A stretch of 64,000 bases of DNA from Pantoea sp. (lineage in GTDB: Bacteria; Pseudomonadota; Gammaproteobacteria; Enterobacterales; Enterobacteriaceae). Both the position numbers and the translations under genes were made by a program. Where the stretch lies: NCBI RefSeq assembly GCF_028283705.1, contig NZ_JAPWKD010000011.1, positions 310,001 through 374,000 on the forward strand, in the 5' to 3' direction. Shown in pieces: positions 25,228 through 33,290 of the stretch (positions within the stretch are counted from its first letter, which is position 1; each line of letters begins with the position of its first letter). Under the pieces are notes generated by a model. The model ran no database searches and had not been told where the DNA came from. It worked only from the letters and a program-made list of their open reading frames with translations.

Positions 25228-25941
25228 TCAGGCACCAAATGCGCCATCGATAGTATGCATTGCCCCGGTGACAAAACCCGCTTCCGGGCCAGCCAGCCAT
25301 GCGACCATCCCTGCAACTTCTTCAGGCCGCCCATGACGCTTAATCGCCATAAACCCGTGCATCAGATCTTTTAATGGTCCTTCCGCCGGGTTTGCATCCG
25401 TATCGACGGGGCCAGGCTGCACCACATTAATCGTGATACCACGCGGGCCGAAATCACGCGCCAGTCCTCGCGCCATGCCCTGCAAGGCAGATTTACTCAG
25501 GGCGTAAGACGCCATGCCGGGTATCGGCATGCGATCACCATTTACGGAACCCATGATGATAATGCGTCCACCTTCTGGCATCTGACGGGCTGCTTCGACA
25601 GAGGCAAAATAAGGTGCATTGATATTGATACGAAACAGCCGTTCAACCTCGTCAGGATCCTGTTCTAACGCATCGCCGAAGGCAATGATGCCCGCATTGA
25701 CCACCAGCACATCCAGCGGGCCACTGTCCCTTACACGGGCAATCACGGCGTCGCGGTCTGCGCTATCAGTCTGGAAAGGCTGACTACCCGTTGATTCAGC
25801 AAGTTGTCTGGCGGCATCGGGCGACCCGGCATAGGTGAAGATGACGTTAGCACCTTCAGCACAAAAACGCCGGACAATCGCCGCACCAATTCCCCGGCTG
25901 CCGCCGAGCACCAGGACAGACTTACCTTGGAAATAAGACAT
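25228..25941 (-). CDS. bdcA: BdcA-like short-chain dehydrogenase (cyclic-di-GMP-linked biofilm dispersal)
   Basis: The product closely resembles E. coli BdcA along its whole length. It has the Rossmann motif GGSRGIGAA near residue 13, the NAG motif, a catalytic Ser in GSVNGD, the YALSK catalytic pair, and the C-terminal GPEAGFVTGAMHTIDGAFGA. BdcA has been reported to bind cyclic-di-GMP and promote biofilm dispersal, and also resembles NADPH-dependent oxidoreductases. The ATG at 25941 is chosen because AAGGAG lies 5 bp upstream; an in-frame GTG lies two codons earlier. The TetR-family bdcR partner found in E. coli is not beside it here. Confidence 0.9.
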   Translation of the reverse strand: MSYFQGKSVLVLGGSRGIGAAIVRRFCAEGANVIFTYAGSPDAARQLAESTGSQPFQTDSADRDAVIARVRDSGPLDVLVVNAGIIAFGDALEQDPDEVERLFRININAPYFASVEAARQMPEGGRIIIMGSVNGDRMPIPGMASYALSKSALQGMARGLARDFGPRGITINVVQPGPVDTDANPAEGPLKDLMHGFMAIKRHGRPEEVAGMVAWLAGPEAGFVTGAMHTIDGAFGA

Positions 25942-26114
25942 GGGCACTCCTTAGTGATTTCGGGTAGCCGCCATTGGCTACGATGCACTCAGTTTAGCTG
26001 ACGTTTATTGCGCTATCGCCGCACGTTTCCCGACAAAGACGTAACCTGAAGTTCGCAGATTCATTTTCGTGCCAGCGAAAACTTTATCTTTCAAAATCAG
26101 TGCGCCCGGCGTAA

Positions 26115-26146
26115 CCTATATATAAACCATATACGTTTCATATAGG
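26115..26146. promoter_or_regulatory. Inverted repeat at the promoter of the ParD-like/map operon
   Basis: CCTATAT (26115-26121) and ATATAGG (26140-26146) are perfect 7-bp arms, with a repeated CATATA inside spaced 10 bp apart. The dyad ends 8 bp before the ATG at 26154. This layout is typical of self-repressed antitoxin operons. Confidence 0.5.
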
Positions 26147-26153
26147 CCATGTG

Positions 26154-26399
26154 ATGGGTATCGTAAAAATCTCCGATCTGATGCACGAGAATCTGCGCGT
26201 AGCGAGCACGGCGTTAAGCCGCTCGATCAACGCTCAGGCGGAGCATTGGATGAAAATCGGCATGCTGGCCGAACTCTATCCACAATTAAGCCATCAGGAA
26301 CTGACACGTCTGCTGATGCGGGTAGAAATCGATGGCGGCTCCGATCTTGCTAAGCTGCTTAACACCTCTTTACTGACACCGCAGGGAACCGCGCAATGA
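26154..26399 (+). CDS. ParD-like antitoxin-family protein
   Basis: The 81-residue product matches the ParD-like family: an N-terminal strand (GIVKISDLMHENLRVAS) followed by helices with ALSRSINAQAEHWMKIGMLAEL. This resembles a ribbon-helix-helix dimer that binds DNA. No ParE or RelE toxin gene follows; instead the stop overlaps the ATG of a methionine aminopeptidase gene (ATGA). ATG at 26154 is preferred over the GTG one codon earlier for spacing to AGG. It likely represses its own promoter through the dyad just upstream; whether it also binds the aminopeptidase is unknown. Confidence 0.8.
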   Translation: MGIVKISDLMHENLRVASTALSRSINAQAEHWMKIGMLAELYPQLSHQELTRLLMRVEIDGGSDLAKLLNTSLLTPQGTAQ

Positions 26400-27181
26400 A
26401 CGACATCAAATTGCATTCACCCCAGGAAATTGAACTGGCACGCGCTGCCGGTCATGATGCCGCCAAAGTGCTGGCAATGATCACCCCTTATGTCAAACCC
26501 GGCGTCACGACCGACGAACTGGACCGCATCTGTCACGATTTTATCGTTAACGAATTAAAGGTGATTCCGGCCAATATCGGCTATCACGGTTATACCCGTA
26601 CCACCTGCACTTCCGTCAATCATGTGGTGTGCCACGGTATTCCGGGGGAGAAGAAGCTGAAAGACGGCGATATCGTTAATATCGACGTGGCGATCATCAA
26701 AGATGGCTGGTACGGCGACACCAGCCGGATGTATTTCGTTGGCACGCCGTCAGTGCGCGCCAAACGTCTGGTGGAGATCACCTATGAATCGATGGTGGCT
26801 GGCATACGCGTTGTGAAACCCGGCGCAACGCTGGGTGATATTGGCGCGGCGATCCAGCAGGTCGCGGAGAAAGCCGGTTTTTCGGTGGTGCGTGAGTATT
26901 GCGGTCACGGCGTCGGTGAAATTTATCATGGTGACCCACAAATTCTGCATTACGGTACAGCGGGAACGGGGATGCCGCTGGAAGCTGGCATGATTTTCAC
27001 TATCGAACCGATGATCAATGCAGGTAAGGCGGGCACCAGCGTATTGTCCGATGGCTGGACGGTGGTGACAAAAGATCGTTCGTTGTCTGCCCAATGGGAG
27101 CATACCGTGGCGGTGACGGAAAGCGGATTTGACCTGTTGACGCCGTGGCCGGACGGCACCGGTGAATACCCGACCATCTGA
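26396..27181 (+). CDS. map: Type I methionine aminopeptidase
   Basis: All catalytic residues of E. coli MAP are present at nearly the same positions: His80, Asp97, Asp108, His171, Glu204 and Glu235. These form the two-metal centre that removes N-terminal methionine. Length (261 aa) is normal for the short enterobacterial form. It is translationally coupled to the ParD-like gene, unlike the housekeeping map, which usually stands upstream of rpsB, so this is probably a second copy. A hairpin with a T-rich tail follows, before msrA. Confidence 0.93.
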   Translation: MNDIKLHSPQEIELARAAGHDAAKVLAMITPYVKPGVTTDELDRICHDFIVNELKVIPANIGYHGYTRTTCTSVNHVVCHGIPGEKKLKDGDIVNIDVAIIKDGWYGDTSRMYFVGTPSVRAKRLVEITYESMVAGIRVVKPGATLGDIGAAIQQVAEKAGFSVVREYCGHGVGEIYHGDPQILHYGTAGTGMPLEAGMIFTIEPMINAGKAGTSVLSDGWTVVTKDRSLSAQWEHTVAVTESGFDLLTPWPDGTGEYPTI

Positions 27182-27191
27182 CATGTTGGAC

Positions 27192-27241
27192 GATGGCGCT
27201 TTCCCTGCCAGTGATGTAGGGTAGCGCCATCATTTATTTCA
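27192..27241 (+). terminator. Terminator-like hairpin after map
   Basis: Arms GATGGCGCT (27192-27200) and AGCGCCATC (27233-27241) enclose a loop that can itself pair CCCT with AGGG. ATTTATTTC follows. It separates map from msrA, so msrA may need its own promoter or rely on readthrough. Confidence 0.6.
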
Positions 27242-27257
27242 GGGTCAGGATATTAGC

Positions 27258-27800
27258 GTGAAAAGTGAAAGCGCGATTTTTGCCGGTGGCTGCTTCTGGT
27301 GCACCGAGGCGATTTTTCAGTCCATCGATGGTGTTATCTCAGTAGAAAGTGGTTATATCGGCGGCCATGTGGCCTCTCCGACTTATGACCAGGTGTATAG
27401 CGATACCACGGGCCATGCTGAAGCGGTCAGAATCGTGTTTGATGCCGACATCGTCAGCTACGACGATCTGCTGGATATCCACTTCGCAACTCATGATCCA
27501 AGCCAGCCGAATATCAAAGATGGCATTGAACGTTCCCGCTACCGTTCGTCATTGTTCCCCACCTCTGAAGTACAGCGTATTGCCGCTAAACAGGGTATCG
27601 CACGCGCAGAAGCTGAAATCGGTAAGCCTCTGGTGACCACACTTGAACCGCTAAGCGAATGGTATCCAGCCGAAGATTACCATCAGAACTTCTGGGAAAA
27701 AGAGGGCCAGGAAAATGCCTTCTGCATGATGAATATCCCCGCCAAACTGCAAAAACTGCGCAATAAGTTCCCGAAACAGGCAAAAGAAAACCAGACCTGA
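27258..27800 (+). CDS. msrA: Peptide-methionine (S)-S-oxide reductase
   Basis: The 180-residue product has the MsrA signature GGCFWC with catalytic Cys12, the SGY.GG segment, GHAEAV, and a resolving cysteine at 156 (ENAFCMM). It repairs S-methionine sulfoxide in proteins using thioredoxin. It is the short form, lacking the N-terminal extension of the main E. coli enzyme, so a second msrA gene elsewhere is likely. The GTG start at 27258 has AGGA 7 bp upstream. Its position right after a methionine aminopeptidase gene groups two methionine-directed protein-processing functions. Confidence 0.92.
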   Translation: MKSESAIFAGGCFWCTEAIFQSIDGVISVESGYIGGHVASPTYDQVYSDTTGHAEAVRIVFDADIVSYDDLLDIHFATHDPSQPNIKDGIERSRYRSSLFPTSEVQRIAAKQGIARAEAEIGKPLVTTLEPLSEWYPAEDYHQNFWEKEGQENAFCMMNIPAKLQKLRNKFPKQAKENQT

Positions 27801-27869
27801 TACTTCCCGGTAGTTGCTTATTTAAACGGCCAGATCATGTTCAGCCGGCCTATTAAATCCCAACGCCGC

Positions 27870-28784
27870 TCAGCCACCGGGCGGCGTCATCTCATCAATC
27901 ACTTCGGTAATGCGCTGAATCACCCGTTGTGCGGCGCGCGACAGCTGACGGGAAGGTGCCGTACACAGTGCCAGCGTCAGGGGGCGCAATACGCTGTTTT
28001 TCAGCGGCACAAAGTTCAACTGATTTTCTTCCACTTCACTCATCACATCCAGCCGGCTTAATACGCAGATACCGGTGCCCTGGGCAATCAGGCTGCGGAT
28101 CAGCCGAATATCGTTGCAGGCGATGATATTATCCGGCTCCAGCCCCTGCTTGCGATACAACGCAGCGACGCGTTCATGCACCACCAGCGACTCACCGGGA
28201 ATGATATGGCGTTCACCACTCAGCTCACTGAGCGATAACGATGCCTGGCCACTCAGCGCATGTTCTGGTGGCAGCACCACCCCCATATCCAGTTCGGCAA
28301 ACGCCAGCACTTCCAGCCCGCTTTGTCCGGCGGGATCGAGAATCAGGCCAAAATCAATTTCCGCCTGGCGGATTAACTGGCTGATGGCATGGCTATTGTC
28401 TACCGTCAGCTCCAGCCGCAGCCACTGATGTTGCCGGGCGATTTCCGCCAGCGCATCGGCCACCCTGCCTCTGGTCAACGCCTGCACCAGTCCGGCGCTG
28501 ACATTGCCGCGTTTCAACCCCTGAATATCATCAAAACGCTGGCGAGTGACGCGGAACTCGCGCTGCCAGCGCATCACATCGTCATACAACAATTCACCGG
28601 CGGTCGTCATACGCAGACCATCAGGCAGACGCTCAAACAGCGGCGTACCGAAACCTTCCTCTGCCTGCAAAATCTGCCGGTTGATGGCAGACGCCGATAC
28701 ATGCAACTTCTCCGCCGCTTTGCGCAGACTGCCGCTGCGCGCCACCTCGGCAAAATAAACCGCGAATCGGGAAAATGGACTCAT
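27870..28784 (-). CDS. LysR-type regulator of the Rieske oxygenase module
   Basis: A 304-residue LysR-type protein: winged helix at about residues 5-65 (GSLRKAAEKLHVSASAINRQILQAEE) and effector domain to the end. It is transcribed divergently from the Rieske oxygenase and reductase genes, with 128 bp between the start codons, so it very probably controls them. The inducer is unknown. A TTTGTACA-containing site lies in the shared promoter region. Confidence 0.88.
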   Translation of the reverse strand: MSPFSRFAVYFAEVARSGSLRKAAEKLHVSASAINRQILQAEEGFGTPLFERLPDGLRMTTAGELLYDDVMRWQREFRVTRQRFDDIQGLKRGNVSAGLVQALTRGRVADALAEIARQHQWLRLELTVDNSHAISQLIRQAEIDFGLILDPAGQSGLEVLAFAELDMGVVLPPEHALSGQASLSLSELSGERHIIPGESLVVHERVAALYRKQGLEPDNIIACNDIRLIRSLIAQGTGICVLSRLDVMSEVEENQLNFVPLKNSVLRPLTLALCTAPSRQLSRAAQRVIQRITEVIDEMTPPGG

Positions 28785-28835
28785 GCTTCACCTGTACTAA
28801 TTTTTGCAACACATAATTGAATTAATGCTGATGGA

Positions 28836-28855
28836 TTTGTACAGGGATAATTATC
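28836..28855. promoter_or_regulatory. TTTGTACA site upstream of the Rieske operon
   Basis: TTTGTACAGGGATAATTATC lies between the divergent LysR and oxygenase starts. It is almost identical to a segment of the orphan palindrome at 33061-33079 (one substitution and one inserted base). It could be the operator of the adjacent LysR protein or of a shared regulator. Confidence 0.4.
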
Positions 28856-28912
28856 AACAATGACCAGACAAAAATGAAGTCTTTTAATGTGAGCAACCGA
28901 CAGGACATCGCT

Positions 28913-29944
28913 ATGAACACCATCACCCCACCCGCCCACTGCACTTTTGAACCTGATGACTGGTTGCGTCTGGCAAGCCAATGGCATCCTGTGGCACGTT
29001 CCTGTGACATCGCCGGTGCCCCCACCAAGGCGGTGCTGCTGGATGAGCAGCTGGTGGTGTATCGCATCAAAGGTCAGGTGGTGGTGGCACGCGATGTGTG
29101 TCCGCATCGTGGTGTGCCACTGACCCTCGGTTTTCATGATGAAGAAGGGGTGGTGTGTCCTTATCACGGCCTGCGCTTCGGTGAAGGCGGGCGTTGTAAC
29201 CGCATCCCTTCCAGCCCTGGACAACCGATCCCCGCCAAACTCAACCTGATCAATTATCAGGTGGAAGAACGTTACGGGCTGATCTGGGTGTGCATGGCCC
29301 CGGACGCTGACAACCCCGCTCCGCTGCCGGTGATGCCGCACTGGGACGATGCCGGATTCCAGCAGATTAACTGCCCGGGCTTTGATGTTAACGGCTTTGC
29401 CGGTCGTCAGGTGGAAGGCTTTCTCGATGTGGCGCATTTCGCCTGGGTGCATACCGAAACCTTTGCCGACCCGGCGAACCAGACCGTTCCGCCTTATAAC
29501 CCCATCGAAACCGCCTATGGTTTCGCGGTGGATTACTGGAGTTCCGTCAGTAACTTCGCCGCCGACAGCGGCCAGCAGGCGCCGGAAGGCTTCGAGTGGC
29601 TGCGTCATTTTGAGATGCACCTGCCGTTCACTGCCACACTGACTATCCATTTTCCCGGCGAGGCGCGACTGGTAATCATGAATGCGGCGTCACCGGTTTC
29701 AGCACGTAAAACCCGCATGTTCGCCCCGATTGCCCGCAATTTTGATTTGCACATTCCGGTGGCAGATGTCCATGCCTTTAACCAGCGTGTGTTCGAGGAG
29801 GACCGGCTGATGGTGGAAACCCAAATGCCAGAACGCCTGCCGCTTGACCTGACGCTGGAGGCACATATCCCGGCAGATCGCAGCTCGATCGCCTATCGTC
29901 GCGGCCTGAAACGTATGGGCTTTGGTGAGTTTTTCCTGGTGTAA
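28913..29944 (+). CDS. Rieske non-haem iron oxygenase, catalytic subunit
   Basis: The 343-residue product has the Rieske [2Fe-2S] ligands Cys63-x-His65 and Cys82-x2-His85 (CPHRG and CPYHG), and a mononuclear iron site with Asp172, His175 and His180 (LDVAHFAWVH). This is the vanillate demethylase/phenoxybenzoate dioxygenase type, which takes electrons from the reductase encoded next. Likely substrates are aromatic or methylated aromatic or amine compounds; specificity is not readable. The ATG at 28913 is chosen for ACAGGA upstream; an ATG at 28874 has no ribosome site. Confidence 0.9.
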   Translation: MNTITPPAHCTFEPDDWLRLASQWHPVARSCDIAGAPTKAVLLDEQLVVYRIKGQVVVARDVCPHRGVPLTLGFHDEEGVVCPYHGLRFGEGGRCNRIPSSPGQPIPAKLNLINYQVEERYGLIWVCMAPDADNPAPLPVMPHWDDAGFQQINCPGFDVNGFAGRQVEGFLDVAHFAWVHTETFADPANQTVPPYNPIETAYGFAVDYWSSVSNFAADSGQQAPEGFEWLRHFEMHLPFTATLTIHFPGEARLVIMNAASPVSARKTRMFAPIARNFDLHIPVADVHAFNQRVFEEDRLMVETQMPERLPLDLTLEAHIPADRSSIAYRRGLKRMGFGEFFLV

Positions 29945-29955
29945 TGGAGGCGATG

Positions 29956-30924
29956 ATGAGCAACATGTTACGGGTCGTGGTTGATGGGATTTATCGCCAG
30001 GGTCGTCACAATCTGGGGATTAATCTGGTGGCAGAAAATGGGCAGCCTTTACCGTGCTGGCAACCAGGAGCGCATATCGATGTCCATCTCCGTGAGGGGC
30101 TGGTACGGCAATATTCACTGACCGGACACAGCAAAAATACCGGCCATTACCAGATTTGTATTGCACGTGATAAACAATCGCGTGGTGGATCGCGCTACGT
30201 GCACGAGGTGCTGCGCCCCGGCCAGGTGATTGACATTTCTCCGCCACGTAACCTTTTCCCGCTCACCACCGCAGGCAAAGTGATTCTGATGGCGGCGGGT
30301 ATCGGTATTACGCCGCTGTACGCCATGGCACAGGCGCTGGAAACCGCCGGTGTCCCCTTTATGCTCCATTACTATGTCAGTGAACGGGGTGACGAAGCTT
30401 TTTTGCCGGAATTATCCCAACCCTTTCAACACGGTTTCTGTGAAATCTGGCACAGCAGTGAAGGACGCAGTCCGCGTAATCATGTCCCGGCAGAGTTACT
30501 GGAACCGGCAGACGATACCCATCTTTATTTGTGTGGCCCGGAAGGGTTTATGGTCCATATGCGTACCACGGCAAAGCAGCACGGCTGGCATGAGGAAAAT
30601 ATCCATATTGAGGCCTTTAAGCCCCTGACGACTGCCCTGACGAGTAGCGACGAAGAGAGTTTTACCGTGACCCTGGCTTCCAGCGGTCAGCAATGGCCGG
30701 TGCCGCCAGAAAAGACCATCGCCACGGTATTACTGGAAAACGGCGTCGATGTTCCGCTCTCCTGCGAGATGGGCATGTGTGGTGCCTGTCTGACGCGTGT
30801 GACCGCAGGGGAAGCCGATCATCGCGATACGGTACAATCAGACGCCGAGAAAAGCGCCGCAGAGCAATATATCGCCCTGTGCTGTTCGCGCAGTTTGTCG
30901 CGCAACCTGGTGATTGATCTTTAG
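29956..30924 (+). CDS. Phthalate dioxygenase reductase/VanB-type oxidoreductase
   Basis: The 322-residue protein has an FMN-binding beta-barrel (RQYSLTG motif), an NAD-binding domain (LMAAGIGITPLYAMA, LYLCGPEGFM), and a C-terminal plant-type [2Fe-2S] ferredoxin with CEMGMCGAC and a final Cys. It passes electrons from NADH to the Rieske oxygenase. Start chosen at 29956 with GGAGG 5 bp upstream; earlier ATGs at 29944 and 29953 are too close to the ribosome site. The gene follows the oxygenase stop by 11 bp. Its end overlaps the exporter gene on the opposite strand by 4 bp. Confidence 0.9.
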   Translation: MSNMLRVVVDGIYRQGRHNLGINLVAENGQPLPCWQPGAHIDVHLREGLVRQYSLTGHSKNTGHYQICIARDKQSRGGSRYVHEVLRPGQVIDISPPRNLFPLTTAGKVILMAAGIGITPLYAMAQALETAGVPFMLHYYVSERGDEAFLPELSQPFQHGFCEIWHSSEGRSPRNHVPAELLEPADDTHLYLCGPEGFMVHMRTTAKQHGWHEENIHIEAFKPLTTALTSSDEESFTVTLASSGQQWPVPPEKTIATVLLENGVDVPLSCEMGMCGACLTRVTAGEADHRDTVQSDAEKSAAEQYIALCCSRSLSRNLVIDL

Positions 30925-31535
30925 AACATTTCCCACAGGTTATAGCCCACGCCAGCAAGGGCAATCAGCAGCAGAAAGCATTGGGATAACACCTCCAGCC
31001 GCCGCTGTTGTTTGCCCGTCACCCAGTGACGTACCACCAGGATGTAGCAAGTCATCACGCTGAAATCGAACACCATCCACACCACTGTCAGCAGCATCAG
31101 GCTGGTGCTGACGTGAGGCGTGACGCTGATGAATTGAGGAAACAGCGCGGCGAAAAACAGAATATCTTTCGGATTCGCCACCCCGACCCAAAAACCCTGA
31201 CACACCCCGCCCTGCATAACATGTTGCTGTCTCGCAGGTGATGCTGACGCGGTTAATCCCCGCCATGCGCCAAAACCGATATAACCGCATCCTACCAGCG
31301 CCGCGATGCGCAAACTTAGTGTATTAATCGAAACCAATCCAACCAACATCAGGGTTGCCAGCGCAATCAGCACCAGCGACGCACCGTGTGTGCCCATCAC
31401 CGTAGCAAAGGCCCGCCGTGTACCGTGGCGTGCAGCGGTGCCGGTTACCAGCGCCACCACCGGACCTGGCGTCGCTAATAGGGTGAGAACGGTCAACATA
31501 TAGGTACTGAGCAACACCAGGTTCATAAGCGACAT
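30921..31535 (-). CDS. LysE/RhtB family exporter
   Basis: A 204-residue membrane protein with about six hydrophobic segments and the family start TPGPVVALVTGTAARHG. It also has the conserved NPKD motif (VGVANPKDILFF) near residue 121. Family members export amino acids or related compounds out of the cytoplasm. It converges on the reductase gene and is divergent from the LysR gene at 31635, so that LysR protein rather than the Rieske regulator may control it. Confidence 0.88.
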   Translation of the reverse strand: MSLMNLVLLSTYMLTVLTLLATPGPVVALVTGTAARHGTRRAFATVMGTHGASLVLIALATLMLVGLVSINTLSLRIAALVGCGYIGFGAWRGLTASASPARQQHVMQGGVCQGFWVGVANPKDILFFAALFPQFISVTPHVSTSLMLLTVVWMVFDFSVMTCYILVVRHWVTGKQQRRLEVLSQCFLLLIALAGVGYNLWEMF

Positions 31536-31634
31536 CTGCGGAGAAAAAGGAAGCGCCAGTATCCCCCGCTCTGATCCAGTTGAAAAACGGATAAAACTGA
31601 CGTTGAATATGAGTTTTACTCACAATAGAAGACG

Positions 31635-32552
31635 ATGATGTCGCTTCCACCTCTCTATGCTCTGCGCGCCTTCGCCTGTGCGGCCCGGCTTGGGTCCTTC
31701 AGCCAGGCTGCTGTTGTGTTGCATGTCACCCCCGGAGCCATCAGCCGTCATATCCGTACGCTGGAAACCGTGTTTGGCTGTGAACTCTTCATCAGGCGTG
31801 GACCAAAGGTGGAAGTCAGCCCGGCGGGAAAAATACTGGCGCTGCAATTGCAGGAGGGATTCGACAACCTTGAACGTGCCTGTGCCGCCTTCAGCCAGCA
31901 GGGTAAAGCGTTGCGTCTGAAAGCACCGTCAACGCTGACCATGCGCTGGTTGCTCGATGTATTGCAGGCCTATCGTGAGCAAAACTCTACACAACCCGTG
32001 GCAATCACCAGCGTCTGGATGGAAACCGACAGTGTCGATTTCAGCAGCGAGCCTTTTGATTGCGCTATCCTGCTCGGCAACGGTGATTTTGGCCCTGATA
32101 GCGAAAGTCGGTTGCTATTTAAAGAGTGGCTGATTCCGCTGTGTGCCCCGGCTCTGAAACACCAGGCGCAGCAGGATCTTGCCAACTGTGAATTAATTCA
32201 TCCCACGGCCGATCGGCGCGACTGGCGACGCTGGTTGCACGCCACCGGGCACACCCCCGCCCCCAATCTCTGGCAGGGCAAGGTGTTCGACACGCTGGAA
32301 CAAGGCAATATGGCGGCAATCAGCGGCCACGGTATTTCGGTGGGTGACCTGATGTTGAGTCTCACTGCGGTGCGCGATGGATTGCTGACGCTACCTTTTA
32401 CACAGGCGGTGGCAACCGGTGACGGATATTACTTTGTCTGCCCGCGCGTCGGTGCCAAAACCTCTCAGACCGAAGCGTTGTGGTGTTGGCTGAAAGAACA
32501 TGTCCCTGCCGAACTGCCAGAGGGAGTGCAACAGTTAAACATCGGCGCTTAG
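31635..32552 (+). CDS. LysR-type regulator (GcvA-like), probably of the LysE exporter
   Basis: The 305-residue product starts with the GcvA/AmpR-like pattern LPPLYALRAFACAARLGSFSQAAVVLHVTPGAISRHIRTLE. It has a complete effector domain. Two ATGs in tandem (31635 and 31638) make the exact start uncertain by one codon. The divergent exporter gene begins 99 bp away, which is the usual layout for LysR control of an exporter by its substrate. Confidence 0.87.
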   Translation: MMSLPPLYALRAFACAARLGSFSQAAVVLHVTPGAISRHIRTLETVFGCELFIRRGPKVEVSPAGKILALQLQEGFDNLERACAAFSQQGKALRLKAPSTLTMRWLLDVLQAYREQNSTQPVAITSVWMETDSVDFSSEPFDCAILLGNGDFGPDSESRLLFKEWLIPLCAPALKHQAQQDLANCELIHPTADRRDWRRWLHATGHTPAPNLWQGKVFDTLEQGNMAAISGHGISVGDLMLSLTAVRDGLLTLPFTQAVATGDGYYFVCPRVGAKTSQTEALWCWLKEHVPAELPEGVQQLNIGA

Positions 32553-32753
32553 AACATTAGGCTGGAAATTATTTTGTAGCTATCTAAATCAGCGAAAATA
32601 ATTTTAACAGCAGAATTTAAACCCGACAAAATTGCAAACTTAGGATTATTCCTAGACCACCATAATTAAAATCACCGCTACAGTTACTCTTGCTTCATGA
32701 GGTAAAAGAAGCACGTACCGTTAATCGCCAAATACATCGATGAGGAATAAACA

Positions 32754-32918
32754 ATGACACAACGTCGTGGTGGTTCAGGTAACTTTGCAGAAGATAAGCA
32801 GCGCGCGGCTGAAGCAGGTCGCAAAGGTGGTCAGATGAGTGGCGGAAACTTCCGCAATGACCCGGAACGCGCCATCGAAGCAGGCCGAAAAGGTGGAAAA
32901 ATCAGTCGCCGCAAGTAA
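32754..32918 (+). CDS. KGG-repeat stress-induced small protein (54 aa)
   Basis: Two KGG stress motifs, GGSGNFAEDKQRAAEAGRKGG and GGNFRNDPERAIEAGRKGG, then a basic tail. It is the paralogue of the 55-aa gene at 22599, sharing the same two-repeat architecture, with Arg replacing Lys at several positions. GAGGAATAA lies just upstream of the ATG. Likely a disordered, stress- or stationary-phase-induced protein. It stands alone; the next 400 bp are non-coding. Confidence 0.88.
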   Translation: MTQRRGGSGNFAEDKQRAAEAGRKGGQMSGGNFRNDPERAIEAGRKGGKISRRK

Positions 32919-32954
32919 CGAAAACATCCAAATATTCCATATTCATTTCTGCCT

Positions 32955-33017
32955 TTTGTGGGAAATCCTTTCCTGACGCACATGTTAAATGCTATCGGAG
33001 AGTTATTTTCCCACAAA
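32955..33017. repeat. Long-loop inverted repeat downstream of the KGG gene
   Basis: TTTGTGGGAAA (32955-32965) and TTTCCCACAAA (33007-33017) are perfect 11-bp arms around a 41-base loop. It lies 37 bp after the KGG gene stop in a gap of 406 bp (32919-33324) that holds no gene. It may be a 3'-end structure or protein-binding site. Confidence 0.6.
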
Positions 33018-33055
33018 CACCAGGATATTCCCCGCCATCTTATACAAGCAGCCTA

Positions 33056-33094
33056 TTTAATTTGTACAAGGATATTATCTTTGTACAAATTAAA
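33056..33094. repeat. Perfect 14-bp inverted repeat containing two TTGTACAA palindromes
   Basis: TTTAATTTGTACAA (33056-33069) and TTGTACAAATTAAA (33081-33094) flank an 11-bp spacer. Each arm includes the self-complementary octamer TTGTACAA, so the site could bind two dimers. A third half-site, AATTTGTACA, lies at 33244-33253. No gene start lies within 230 bp on either strand, because both flanking genes end here. Confidence 0.65.
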
Positions 33095-33267
33095 ACAAAT
33101 CCAGAACTGAATATATCTCAATTAATAAATGGACCTGACACTAACTAACCTTATAAAAAGTCGTGATTTCTTGCATTTCTGATGCTACTTTCCTGAAGAA
33201 TATGTGTTTCGGTATGGCGAATTATGCGAAGTGATACTTTGATAATTTGTACAGAATCACAACATCA

Positions 33268-33290
33268 GTCGCGATAAATCGCGCCGCTAC
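33268..33290. repeat. REP-like palindromic repeat
   Basis: The minus strand reads GTAGCGGCGCGATTTATCGC, followed by GAC. It is one of at least four copies of the same core in this window (see 46916-46990 and 54616-54635). It lies 35 bp from the stop of the cytochrome c gene on the minus strand. Confidence 0.55.

Noticed and set aside
26151..27181. Classical type II toxin-antitoxin pair
   Set aside because: The second gene is a complete methionine aminopeptidase with all metal ligands, not a ParE or RelE toxin; the pair is reported as a regulatory unit instead.
28781..29650. Long minus-strand frame of 289 codons opposite the Rieske oxygenase
   Set aside because: It overlaps a gene with complete iron-ligand motifs and has no family features of its own.
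33061..33094. TTTGTACAAA core resembling a site-specific recombination core
   Set aside because: No integrase, no direct repeat at a distance and no tRNA gene nearby, so an attachment site is not supported.
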